Shown here: positions 1-6,500 of the stretch, one piece after another
Position numbering within the stretch: position 1 is the first letter of the stretch
Layout: each line of letters begins with the position of its first letter
NCBI GenBank assembly: GCA_002500605.1
Contig: DLRR01000009.1
Coordinates: 1-8,575, forward strand
Reading direction: 5' to 3'
Source: Nitrospinaceae bacterium UBA7883
GTDB lineage: Bacteria > Nitrospinota_A > UBA7883
Length of the DNA stretch: 8,575 nt
Program-made: the position numbers and the translations under genes
The notes under the pieces: generated by a model
Seen by the model: the letters and a program-made list of their open reading frames with translations, nothing else
What the model was told of the DNA's origin: nothing
Database searches by the model: none

Positions 1-36
1 GTTATATCTGAAGTAATTGAGTAAAACTGTAAATCG

Positions 37-186
37 ATGAGAATAATTATTCAGCTAGAGTGTACTGAGTGCAAGCGCAGGAATTATAGCGGGAAAAAGA
101 ACAAGAGGAATACTCCAGATAAACTGGAGGTCAATAAATATTGCCGTTTCTGTGGGAAACATACTCCTCACAAGGAATCAAAGTAA
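37..186 (+). CDS. rpmG: 50S ribosomal protein L33
   Basis: A 49-codon frame (ATG at 37, TAA at 184-186) encodes the small zinc-ribbon protein L33 of the large ribosomal subunit. Visible hallmarks are the N-terminal strand RIIIQLECTECKRRNY, a basic middle (SGKKNKRNTPDKLE) and the ending KYCRFCGKHTPHKE. Two CxxC pairs, C9/C12 and C36/C39, make this the zinc-binding (C+) form; some bacteria also carry a cysteine-free paralogue. Length is normal for the family. No convincing Shine-Dalgarno sequence lies in the 36 bases available upstream, so the start rests on homology: the protein begins with the usual MR-[IV]-I. It precedes the tRNA by 16 bases, so co-transcription is likely. Missing from simple ORF lists only because it is short. 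Confidence 0.95.
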   Translation: MRIIIQLECTECKRRNYSGKKNKRNTPDKLEVNKYCRFCGKHTPHKESK

Positions 187-202
187 ATGGTTTTAATGGT
201 GC

Positions 203-279
203 AGGCCAGTAGCTCTAATGGCTAGAGCACCGCGCTCCAAACGCGGGTGTTGGGGGTTCGAGTCCCTCCTGGCCTGCCA
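203..279 (+). tRNA. tRNA-Trp (anticodon CCA)
   Basis: A full cloverleaf folds by eye. Acceptor stem AGGCCAG (203-209) pairs perfectly with CTGGCCT (269-275). The D stem is GCTC/GAGC (212-215 with 225-228). The anticodon stem is CCGCG/CGCGG (230-234 with 242-246) around loop CTCCAAA, giving anticodon CCA at 237-239. The T stem is GGGGG/CCCTC (252-256 with 264-268, one G-U pair) around TTCGAGT. The discriminator base is G276, as expected for tRNA-Trp, and the 3' CCA is encoded at 277-279. It sits inside a protein operon: 16 bases after rpmG, and 8 bases before the longest secE frame. It must be cut out of a shared precursor. The same rpmG-tRNA-Trp-secE order is known from several Gram-negative lineages. 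Confidence 0.97.
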
Positions 280-287
280 ATGGGTGC

Positions 288-500
288 ATGAAAGGATCAA
301 GTAGCGGTATGGGTATGTTGCAACAGGGAATAACTTTTTTAAAGGAAGTAAGGATTGAGACCAAAAAGGTCACTTTTCCTAAAAGAAAGGAGACCTTCGC
401 CACCACAGCCGCGGTAATAGTTGTTGTTATTTTGATTGGGTTTTACTTGGGAGTCACTGACTTTATATTGTCAAAAACAGTGGGTTTGGTACTTAGCTAA
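288..500 (+). CDS. secE: Preprotein translocase subunit SecE
   Basis: SecE is the small clamp subunit of the SecYEG channel in the inner membrane. The 70-codon frame has the family layout: an amphipathic, cytosolic helix (FLKEVRIETKKVTFPKRKET, about residues 18-37) carrying the conserved EVR-E-KKVxFPxRxET pattern, then one membrane helix at about residues 40-62 (AAVIVVVILIGFYLGVTDFI). This is the one-helix form, not the three-helix E. coli form. The start is uncertain. ATG 288 has only 8 bases after the tRNA and no Shine-Dalgarno. ATG 309 (63 residues) and ATG 315 follow AAAGGA at 291-296, and residues 1-7 are not conserved; ATG 309 seems at least as likely. The stop TAA at 498-500 shares its last A with the nusG ATG, which suggests coupled translation. 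Confidence 0.92.
   Translation: MKGSSSGMGMLQQGITFLKEVRIETKKVTFPKRKETFATTAAVIVVVILIGFYLGVTDFILSKTVGLVLS
291..296 (+). promoter_or_regulatory. Possible secE ribosome binding site favouring a later start
   Basis: AAAGGA lies 12 bases before ATG 309 and inside the longer secE frame that begins at 288. The spacing is at the long end of what works. It is the only Shine-Dalgarno-like sequence near any of the three secE start candidates, and a tRNA cut at 279 would leave ATG 288 almost leaderless. Confidence 0.35.
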
Positions 501-1273
501 TGATTTCTGGAAAAGAGACCAAAGAAAATATAATTGAGGAGCAGCCTGAGAAGGTTGTAAAAAGTGAAGAAACTGAGGATCAAATGCTTGAGTTGACCCC
601 TAAGGAGTCCACCAAAACTTTGCTTGACGGTGCTGATAAACCGGAGGAGATGGAAGAAAATAATGACTCGTCCAAAACGGGTGAATGTGAACAAAAGGAC
701 GCAGAGCCAATGGAACCAGAGGAGAAGGTTGTAAATGGTGTTCCGCTCAAATGGTATGTACTGCACACCTACTCTGGTTATGAAAAAAAAGTAAAAGAGC
801 ATCTCCGAGATAGAGTCAAGCAATATAATTTGCCCGAATACGTGGGAGACATACTGGTTCCAGAAGAAGACGTTGTGGAGGTGCGTGGAGGTAAAAGGCG
901 GATAAGTACTAGGATGTTTTTTCCCGGGTATGTGTTAATAGAAATGGCGATGACGGAAAAACTTTGGTACATAGTTAAAGATACACCACGCATAACAGGT
1001 TTTCTCGGCGAAGCCAATGTGCCTTTGCCTCTGACTGCAGACGAGGTTGCAAGAATGAAGGAGCAAATGACTGGTGTATCAGACAAGCCAAGGCCCAAGT
1101 TCTCCTACGATGTTGGTGAGTCTGTACGAGTTACAGAAGGGCCATTTGCGAACTTTACCGGTATTCTAGACGAAGTAAACGCCGAACGGGGGAAAGTAAA
1201 AGTTATGGTGAGTATTTTTGGGCGCTCCACACCAGTTGAGCTTGAGTTTGCACAAATTGAGAAAATAAGTTAA
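500..1273 (+). CDS. nusG: Transcription elongation/antitermination factor NusG, with long acidic N-terminal extension
   Basis: NusG binds the clamp of RNA polymerase, reduces pausing and links it to Rho or to ribosomal S10. The 257-codon frame holds an NGN domain at about residues 84-190 (KWYVLHTYSGYEKKVKEHL, then GKRRISTRMFFPGYVLIEM and VKDTPRITGFLG) and a C-terminal KOW domain at about 201-257 (VRVTEGPFANFTGILDEVN, ending VELEFAQIEKIS). Most NusG proteins are near 180 residues and begin a few residues before the WYV motif. Here about 80 residues precede it, low in complexity, with about 25 Asp/Glu against 10 Lys, and probably disordered. The start at 500 overlaps the secE stop and has no clear Shine-Dalgarno. 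An in-frame ATG at 710 (residue 71) follows AAAAGGA (693-699) by 10 bases and would give a standard-length protein of 187 residues. A tandem TAA TAA ends the gene. Confidence 0.96.
   Translation: MISGKETKENIIEEQPEKVVKSEETEDQMLELTPKESTKTLLDGADKPEEMEENNDSSKTGECEQKDAEPMEPEEKVVNGVPLKWYVLHTYSGYEKKVKEHLRDRVKQYNLPEYVGDILVPEEDVVEVRGGKRRISTRMFFPGYVLIEMAMTEKLWYIVKDTPRITGFLGEANVPLPLTADEVARMKEQMTGVSDKPRPKFSYDVGESVRVTEGPFANFTGILDEVNAERGKVKVMVSIFGRSTPVELEFAQIEKIS
693..712 (+). promoter_or_regulatory. Possible internal ribosome binding site and start in nusG
   Basis: AAAAGGA at 693-699 is followed 10 bases later by an in-frame ATG at 710. Starting here gives MEPEEKVVNGVPLKWYVLHTY, the usual NusG N-terminus length. 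It could be the true or a second start. The open and compositionally consistent frame upstream, together with the TAATG overlap with secE, argues for the longer product. Confidence 0.3.
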
Positions 1274-1300
1274 TAAATTACCGTTTAACTAGAGAGCAAT

Positions 1301-1723
1301 ATGGCAAAAGAAGTTATAGGAAGCATCAAGCTTCAAGTGCCGGCAGGTGCGGCCAATCCGGCACCTCCTGTGGGCCCGGCCCTAGGACAGCACGGAGTAA
1401 ATATAATGGAGTTTTGTAAGGCTTTCAATAGCCAGACTCAGGGGAAGGAAGGACTTATTATCCCGGTGATAATCACTGTGTACAATGATAGAAGTTTTTC
1501 ATTCCAGCTTAAGTCACCACCAGCGTCGGTTTTGTTGAAGCGGGCAGCTGGGATAGCCAAGGGTTCCTCGGAACCACATGTGAATAAAGTTGGTAAAGTA
1601 ACCTGGAACCAAGTGCGCGATATCGCTGACCAAAAAAAAGAAGATTTAAATGCCTCCGACCATGAGAGCGCTATGCAAATTATTGCTGGCACGGCTAGGT
1701 CGATGGGAATTTTGGTCGAATAA
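1301..1723 (+). CDS. rplK: 50S ribosomal protein L11
   Basis: L11 binds the 23S rRNA GTPase-associated centre and is the target region of thiostrepton-type antibiotics; it is also needed for RelA activation in bacteria that have it. The 140-codon frame matches the family's usual length. The N-terminal domain (about 1-70) has the proline-rich segment VPAGAANPAPPVGPALGQ and GVNIMEFCKAFN, the region that contacts thiazole antibiotics and elongation factors. The C-terminal rRNA-binding domain (about 71-140) shows SPPASVLLKRAAG, GKVTWNQVRDIA and the ending AMQIIAGTARSMGI. It begins 27 bases after nusG with only a weak AGAGAG (1291-1296) as Shine-Dalgarno. Gene order nusG-rplK-rplA is the standard one and indicates an operon. 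Confidence 0.98.
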   Translation: MAKEVIGSIKLQVPAGAANPAPPVGPALGQHGVNIMEFCKAFNSQTQGKEGLIIPVIITVYNDRSFSFQLKSPPASVLLKRAAGIAKGSSEPHVNKVGKVTWNQVRDIADQKKEDLNASDHESAMQIIAGTARSMGILVE

Positions 1724-1734
1724 CCAAAGTCACG

Positions 1735-1741
1735 TAAGGAG
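1735..1741 (+). promoter_or_regulatory. rplA ribosome binding site
   Basis: TAAGGAG lies 9 bases before the rplA ATG at 1751. It is a near-perfect anti-16S match and fixes the rplA start. Confidence 0.8.
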
Positions 1742-1750
1742 CTGTTTTGA

Positions 1751-2464
1751 ATGTCAAACAAGAGTAAAAGGAGAATGGCTGTCGACGATAAGCTGGATAA
1801 GGATAAAAAATACCAGCTTTACGAGGCAATTGAGATAGCTAAAGGTGTGGCGAACGTCAAATTCAACGAAACCTTTGAGTTGTCGGTAAGACTCAGCGTT
1901 GACCCGACCAAAGCTGACCAAATGATTCGTGGTTCGGTGACACTGCCAAATGGTACAGGCAAGTCGAGGACCATAGCAGTTTTTGCAAAAGGTGATAAGG
2001 TTACTGAAGCCAAAGAGGCTGGGGCTGATTTTGTTGGTGATGCTGACTTAGTAGAAAAAGTTTCTTCTGGATGGCTTGATTTTGATGTCGCTGTTGCTAC
2101 CCCTGACATGATGGCTTCTGTTGGTAAGCTTGGCAAAGTGCTAGGGCCACGTGGGCTTATGCCAAACCCAAAATCAGGCACAGTTACCTTTGATGTTGCT
2201 AAAGCCATCAAGGAAATCCAAGCTGGCAAGGTGGATTTTCGCGTTGATAAAGCTGGTATTGTGCATGCCCCTTTTGGGAAGGTAAACTTCGAGGCAGACG
2301 ACCTTTTTGAGAACGCTAAGGCACTTGTTGGACAACTTCTTAAAATGAAGCCGGCCTCAGCAAAAGGCACTTATATTAGGAGCATATCAATATCGACAAC
2401 CATGGGGCCCGGGGTAAACGTTGATAGTTTTAATATTGGGCTAGACCACAAGTCGGCAGCGTGA
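1751..2464 (+). CDS. rplA: 50S ribosomal protein L1
   Basis: L1 forms the mobile stalk at the E site and, in E. coli, represses translation of its own L11-L1 mRNA. The 237-codon frame is of typical length. Domain I is built from the N-terminal part (YQLYEAIEIAKGVANVKFNETFELSVRL) and the C-terminal part (GKVDFRVDKAGIVHAPFGKV, ending STTMGPGVNVD). Domain II lies between, at about residues 68-160. The family signature is clear: KLGKVLGPRGLMPNPKSGTV near residues 128-146. The N-terminus is basic (MSNKSKRR). The start follows a strong TAAGGAG. A typical L1 target copy of its rRNA site was looked for in the short nusG-rplK gap and was not evident. The stop is only 14 bases before rplJ. Confidence 0.98.
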   Translation: MSNKSKRRMAVDDKLDKDKKYQLYEAIEIAKGVANVKFNETFELSVRLSVDPTKADQMIRGSVTLPNGTGKSRTIAVFAKGDKVTEAKEAGADFVGDADLVEKVSSGWLDFDVAVATPDMMASVGKLGKVLGPRGLMPNPKSGTVTFDVAKAIKEIQAGKVDFRVDKAGIVHAPFGKVNFEADDLFENAKALVGQLLKMKPASAKGTYIRSISISTTMGPGVNVDSFNIGLDHKSAA

Positions 2465-2478
2465 AAAGGTAGAACATT

Positions 2479-3012
2479 ATGGTTCATGAGACGAAAATCC
2501 AAGAAGTGGAAAGTATAAAGACCTATTTTAACGAGTCCAAGTGTGCTGTTCTAGCTGACTACCGAGGGGTTTCTGCAGACGAAATGACTGAACTTCGTAG
2601 GAAACTTAGAGAGAACAACTCAAAACTAAAAGTCATGAAGAATACTTTAGCTAGACTCGCTGCCAAAGATACTACATACGAATGTGTGAATGATTTATTC
2701 AATGGACCAGTTTCAGTTGCTTTTGGAATGGGAGAGGATGTTTCCGCCCCCGCCAAAGTGATGACGGATTTTGCCAAAGAAAATAAAAACCTAGAAATAC
2801 TTGGTGGGATAGTGGAAGGTGCAGTGCTGGACAGCAAGGCAGTTCTAGAGTTGTCCAAAATGCCTCCAAAACCAGTAATTCAGGCCATGTTGCTAGGTGT
2901 TTTCGAGGCACCGAGCAGAAACTTCTTAGGAGTACTGGAAGGGACTGCTAAAAAGTTTCTTTATGCATTAAGTGCAATTGCTGAAAAAAAGAATGAAATA
3001 GAACAGGGTTAA
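2479..3012 (+). CDS. rplJ: 50S ribosomal protein L10
   Basis: L10 anchors the L7/L12 dimers and, with L11, forms the base of the factor-binding stalk. The 177-codon frame shows the N-terminal rRNA-binding domain (CAVLADYRGVSADEMTELRRKLRE, then LKVMKNTLARLA; GPVSVAFG) and a C-terminal helical tail (residues about 135-177, LLGVFEAPSRNFLGVLEGTAKKFLYALSAIAEKK) that binds L7/L12 dimers. The long tail suggests more than one dimer site, but the dimer number cannot be read off by eye. AAGG at 2466-2469 sits 9 bases before the ATG. The gap to rplA is just 14 bases, too short for the structured L10 leader known from E. coli and Bacillus, so any autoregulatory site would have to lie within rplA. Confidence 0.98.
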   Translation: MVHETKIQEVESIKTYFNESKCAVLADYRGVSADEMTELRRKLRENNSKLKVMKNTLARLAAKDTTYECVNDLFNGPVSVAFGMGEDVSAPAKVMTDFAKENKNLEILGGIVEGAVLDSKAVLELSKMPPKPVIQAMLLGVFEAPSRNFLGVLEGTAKKFLYALSAIAEKKNEIEQG

Positions 3013-3018
3013 CACCCT
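3005..3018 (+). other. Small hairpin over the rplJ stop codon
   Basis: AGGGT (3005-3009) and ACCCT (3014-3018) can form a 5-bp stem with a TAAC loop that contains the rplJ stop. An A/T-rich stretch without a T-run follows, so it is not a terminator. It might affect ribosome release or processing between rplJ and rplL. The stem is short and could be chance. Confidence 0.25.
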
Positions 3019-3050
3019 AAATAATTTATATAAAAAGATTTACAGTTATC

Positions 3051-3057
3051 TAAGGAG
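3051..3057 (+). promoter_or_regulatory. Strong rplL ribosome binding site
   Basis: TAAGGAG lies 8 bases before the rplL ATG at 3066, in an A-rich and therefore probably unstructured context (TTTAAAAAATG). It is among the strongest translation signals in the window, fitting the need for several L7/L12 copies per ribosome. Confidence 0.8.
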
Positions 3058-3065
3058 TTTAAAAA

Positions 3066-3446
3066 ATGACGGCAACAAAGGAAGACGTCAAGGAATTTTT
3101 GAAGAACTTACCGGTTCACGAACTTCTCGGTTTTGTTAAAGAGCTTGAGGATGAGTGGGGCGTAACAGCGGCCGCACCTGCTGCCGCTGTAGCCGTTGCT
3201 GCTCCGGGAGCAGATGACAGTAGCGATGAAGGCCCATCTGTGGTGTCGGTAGTCCTTTCTGGTCCTGGAGATAAAAAAATTCAGGTTATTAAGGCGGTTC
3301 GTGAGATTACTGGCCTTGGTCTCAAAGAAGCCAAGGATCTAGTGGATAGCGCACCTAAAGCGGTTAAGGAAGGCATAGAAAAAGACGAAGCCGAAAAAAT
3401 TAAAGCTCAACTTGAAGAGGCTGGTGCTATTGTTGAATTAAAATAG
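3066..3446 (+). CDS. rplL: 50S ribosomal protein L7/L12
   Basis: L7/L12 is the multicopy stalk protein that recruits and activates translational GTPases. The 126-codon frame shows the three usual parts. The N-terminal dimerisation and L10-binding helices span about residues 1-32 (VKEFLKNLPVHELLGFVKELEDEWG). An Ala/Pro/Val-rich flexible hinge spans about 33-49 (TAAAPAAAVAVAAPGA), followed by a short acidic DDSSDEG. The globular C-terminal domain covers about 57-126 and contains the signature KAVREITGLGLKEAKDLVD and SAPKAVKEG, whose conserved lysines contact elongation factors. Length is normal. The 53-base A/T-rich gap before it and its strong Shine-Dalgarno fit independent, high-rate translation. 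Confidence 0.98.
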   Translation: MTATKEDVKEFLKNLPVHELLGFVKELEDEWGVTAAAPAAAVAVAAPGADDSSDEGPSVVSVVLSGPGDKKIQVIKAVREITGLGLKEAKDLVDSAPKAVKEGIEKDEAEKIKAQLEEAGAIVELK

Positions 3447-3496
3447 CATCTGTGCATCTTATGGTTATAGCCGTCAACTTAGCACCACTAATAAAA

Positions 3497-3520
3497 CCCT
3501 TCTCTTCGTCGGGAGAGGGG
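3497..3520 (+). other. GC-rich hairpin in the rplL-rpoB spacer
   Basis: CCCTTCTC (3497-3504) pairs with GAGAGGGG (3513-3520) along 8 positions with one G-T wobble, around the loop TTCGTCGG. No T-run follows, so it is not a classical intrinsic terminator. In E. coli the same spacer carries an attenuator and an RNase III processing site that lower rpoBC expression relative to the ribosomal proteins. This hairpin is in the right place for a similar role, but that role is inferred. A GATGCATC palindrome (3524-3531) lies just downstream, and its TGCATC can also pair with a copy near 3453-3458. Confidence 0.45.
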
Positions 3521-3535
3521 ACTGATGCATCCTTT

Positions 3536-3540
3536 GGAGA
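3536..3540 (+). promoter_or_regulatory. rpoB ribosome binding site
   Basis: GGAGA lies 7 bases before ATG 3548, just after the spacer hairpin. It supports that start over the later in-frame ATG at 3596. So does the alignment of residues 16-32 with the E. coli beta N-terminus. Confidence 0.75.
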
Positions 3541-3547
3541 ATAACTA

Positions 3548-6500
3548 ATGGTTAATGGAGTGGGTTTTAGACCCGGGAAAGAACCGATAAATAGAATGGA
3601 TTTTTCAAAAATCCCATCTGTAATCGACATACCCAATTTACTTGAACTGCAGACTAAGTCCTACGAGAAATTTTTGCAAATGCGCACAAAACCAGATGAT
3701 AGGCAAATGATCGGATTACAAGAGATTTTCACGAAATGTTTTCCAATATCCGACTTTAATAAAACAGCCACCCTTGAACTCAAAGGATATGAAATAGGCA
3801 TATGGGAGTGCAAATGTGGTGAGTATTCAGGCCTAGGTGGGCCAGGAGTCAATTGTCCAAAATGTAAGACTGAAGTTGTATATAAAGAGAAGTTGCACGT
3901 TGACGAATGCAAACAAAGGGGTTCATCCTATGTGGCACCGTTAAAAATAATGATCCAGCTCCAAACCAAAATAATAGATGAAGAGACTGGCGAGTCTTCA
4001 CCAGGGGAGATTAAAGAACAGAAGATTTATCTGGGTGAAATTCCTTTGATGACCAGTACTGGTACTTTTGTAATAAATGGAACAGAGCGTGTTATTGTTA
4101 GTCAAATGCATCGTTCTCCAGGTGCATTTTTCACAGATGAGAAGGGTAAAGGGGCACAAGCTGGACAAACTGTTTATTCTGCAAGGCTGATTCCCTACCG
4201 TGGATCTTGGCTTGACTTTGAATTTGATACTAAAGATTTCCTGCACATAAGGATTGACCGAAGGCGTAAATTTCCCGCCACTATTCTACTTAAGGCCCTT
4301 GGATATGAGGTTGATGAACTACTAGCTTTTTTCTACAAGTTTGCCAAAGTCTCATGCCAAAAAGCACAAGGCGAGTTTGTTATTGATGTGAACAAAGATG
4401 TGCTCGGTATGGGGCTTAAAGCTGTCGATAATATTAAAAACCCTAAGTCGAAAGATTTACTTGTTAAAGCTGGTAGAAAAATCAACAAAAAATCAATAAA
4501 ACAGCTTGAAGCTGCAGGAATAAAAACCATACCCATTGCTGAAGAAAGCTTGATTGGCCAATATTGCGCTGAGGATATCGTAAATGAAGAAACTGGAGAG
4601 GTTTTGATAGAAATAAACACTCAAATTACACCTGAGATCCTCAGTGTTGTGAGAGGAATACGAATCAAAAGCTTTCACATTCTTATTATAAACGAACAGT
4701 TTAGTGATACATCTATTCGCGATACATTAACCATTGACAAGGTTGAAAGCAGTGCGGAAGCGCTCAAAGAAATATACAAACGAATGAGACCGGGTGATCC
4801 ACCATCTGATGAAACGGCCAAAGTTCTGTTTGAAAATCTATTCTTCAACCCAAAGAGGTATGATCTCTCTGAAGTTGGAAGGCTGAAGTTGAATAATAGG
4901 CTGGGGTTGGAAATGCCGCTCAACCAAAGACTGCTAACAAAAGAGGACATACTAAATGTTGTCAGAATTCTATGCGAACTTAAACAAGGCAGTGGAACCG
5001 TCGACGATATAGATAATTTAGGGAACAGAAGAGTGCGTTCTGTTGGTGAGTCAGTGGAGAACCAGTTTCGCATTGGGCTTGTTCGTATGGAAAAAGCGGT
5101 AATGGAGCGGTTGAATACGATGGACTTAGAAGTTGCCATGCCACATGATCTCCTAAACGCAAAACCAGTAACAGCGGCTATCAAAGAGTTCTTTGGTTCG
5201 TCTCAACTTTCACAATTTATGGATCAGACTAACCCCCTTTCGTCAATTACCCACAAACGTAGACTTTCTGCTTTGGGACCAGGAGGCCTGACAAGAGAAA
5301 GGGCCGGTTTTGAAGTGCGTGATGTGCACCCAAGCCATTATGGCCGTATATGCCCAATTGAAACACCCGAAGGTCCGAATATTGGGCTCATTTCATCACT
5401 TTCAACTCATGCCAGAGTTAACGACTTTGGGTTTATTGAAACGCCTTACCGCAAGGTTGCTGATGGTAGAGTGTCTAATGAGATTGAATATCTCTCTGCC
5501 ATGGAAGAAGACAAATTTACAATTGCTCAAGCAAATGCCATCCTAGATGAAGATGGTAAGTTTGTAAAAGATCTCATCCAGTCAAGGGTTCGTGGTGATT
5601 ATGCCATGTCTCCTCCATCTGAAATCGGCTATATGGACGTCGCACCTAAGCAATTGGTCTCTGTTGCTGCAGCATTAATCCCATTCTTGGAGAATGACGA
5701 TGCCAACCGAGCATTGATGGGTTCAAACATGCAGCGCCAAGCAGTTCCGCTACTTCACACAGAGGCACCTTTAGTGGGAACAGGCATGGAGACGATTGTT
5801 GCTAGTGATTCAGGAGCAGTTGTTGTGGCAAAGAATAGTGGTGTGGTTATAAGTGTTGACGCAAGTCGTGTTGTAGTGCGAATTACTCAGGGCAACAAAG
5901 ATGGATCCCAGGTCGACATATATAACCTTATTAAGTTCGACCGCTCTAACCAGAACACTTGTATAAACCAGATTCCTATTGTTTCTCTTGGTCAGAAAAT
6001 TAACAAGGGAGGTGTAATAGCTGATGGCCAGTCCACTGATAGGGGCGAACTTTCACTTGGACGGAATGTGCTTGTAGCATTTATGCCATGGAATGGCTAC
6101 AACTTTGAAGACGCAGTTATCGTTTCTGAAAAATTGGTTAAAAACGATGTATACACATCTATTCATATTGAAGAATTTGAAGTAGAGGCTCGTGATACAA
6201 GACAAGGTAAAGAAGAGATTACTAGGGACATTCCCAATGTTTCTGAAGACTCACTAAAGGATCTCGATGAATCTGGAATCATACGAATTGGAGCCAAGGT
6301 TCGTTCCGGTGACATACTTGTAGGAAAAGTTACGCCAAAAGGAGAAACTTTGTTGTCTCCTGAAGAGAAATTGTTGAGAGCAATCTTTGGGGAGAAGGCC
6401 GGGGATGTACGTGATACTTCACTTACTGCACCTCCAGGAAACGAAGGCGTGGTAATCAACGTCAGAGTGTTTTCTAGACGGGGTGCTGATAAGGACAAAA

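Noticed and set aside
3009..3034. Promoter-like TTAACA and TATAAA before rplL
   Set aside because: The spacer is only 14 bases, and the region is generally A/T-rich, so matches are expected by chance.
3433..3465. TTGAAT with TATGGT as a possible rpoB promoter at the rplL end
   Set aside because: The spacing is about 21 bases and the -10 match is poor.
3803..3877. RpoB zinc-ribbon stretch as an assembly chimera with rpoC
   Set aside because: The DNA differs from the rpoC ribbon at many codons, the frame is uninterrupted and the flanks align well with beta, so it is a genuine insertion and not a misjoined copy.
5310..5546. Plus-strand 78-codon frame overlapping rpoB
   Set aside because: Out-of-frame shadow within one of the most conserved parts of RpoB.
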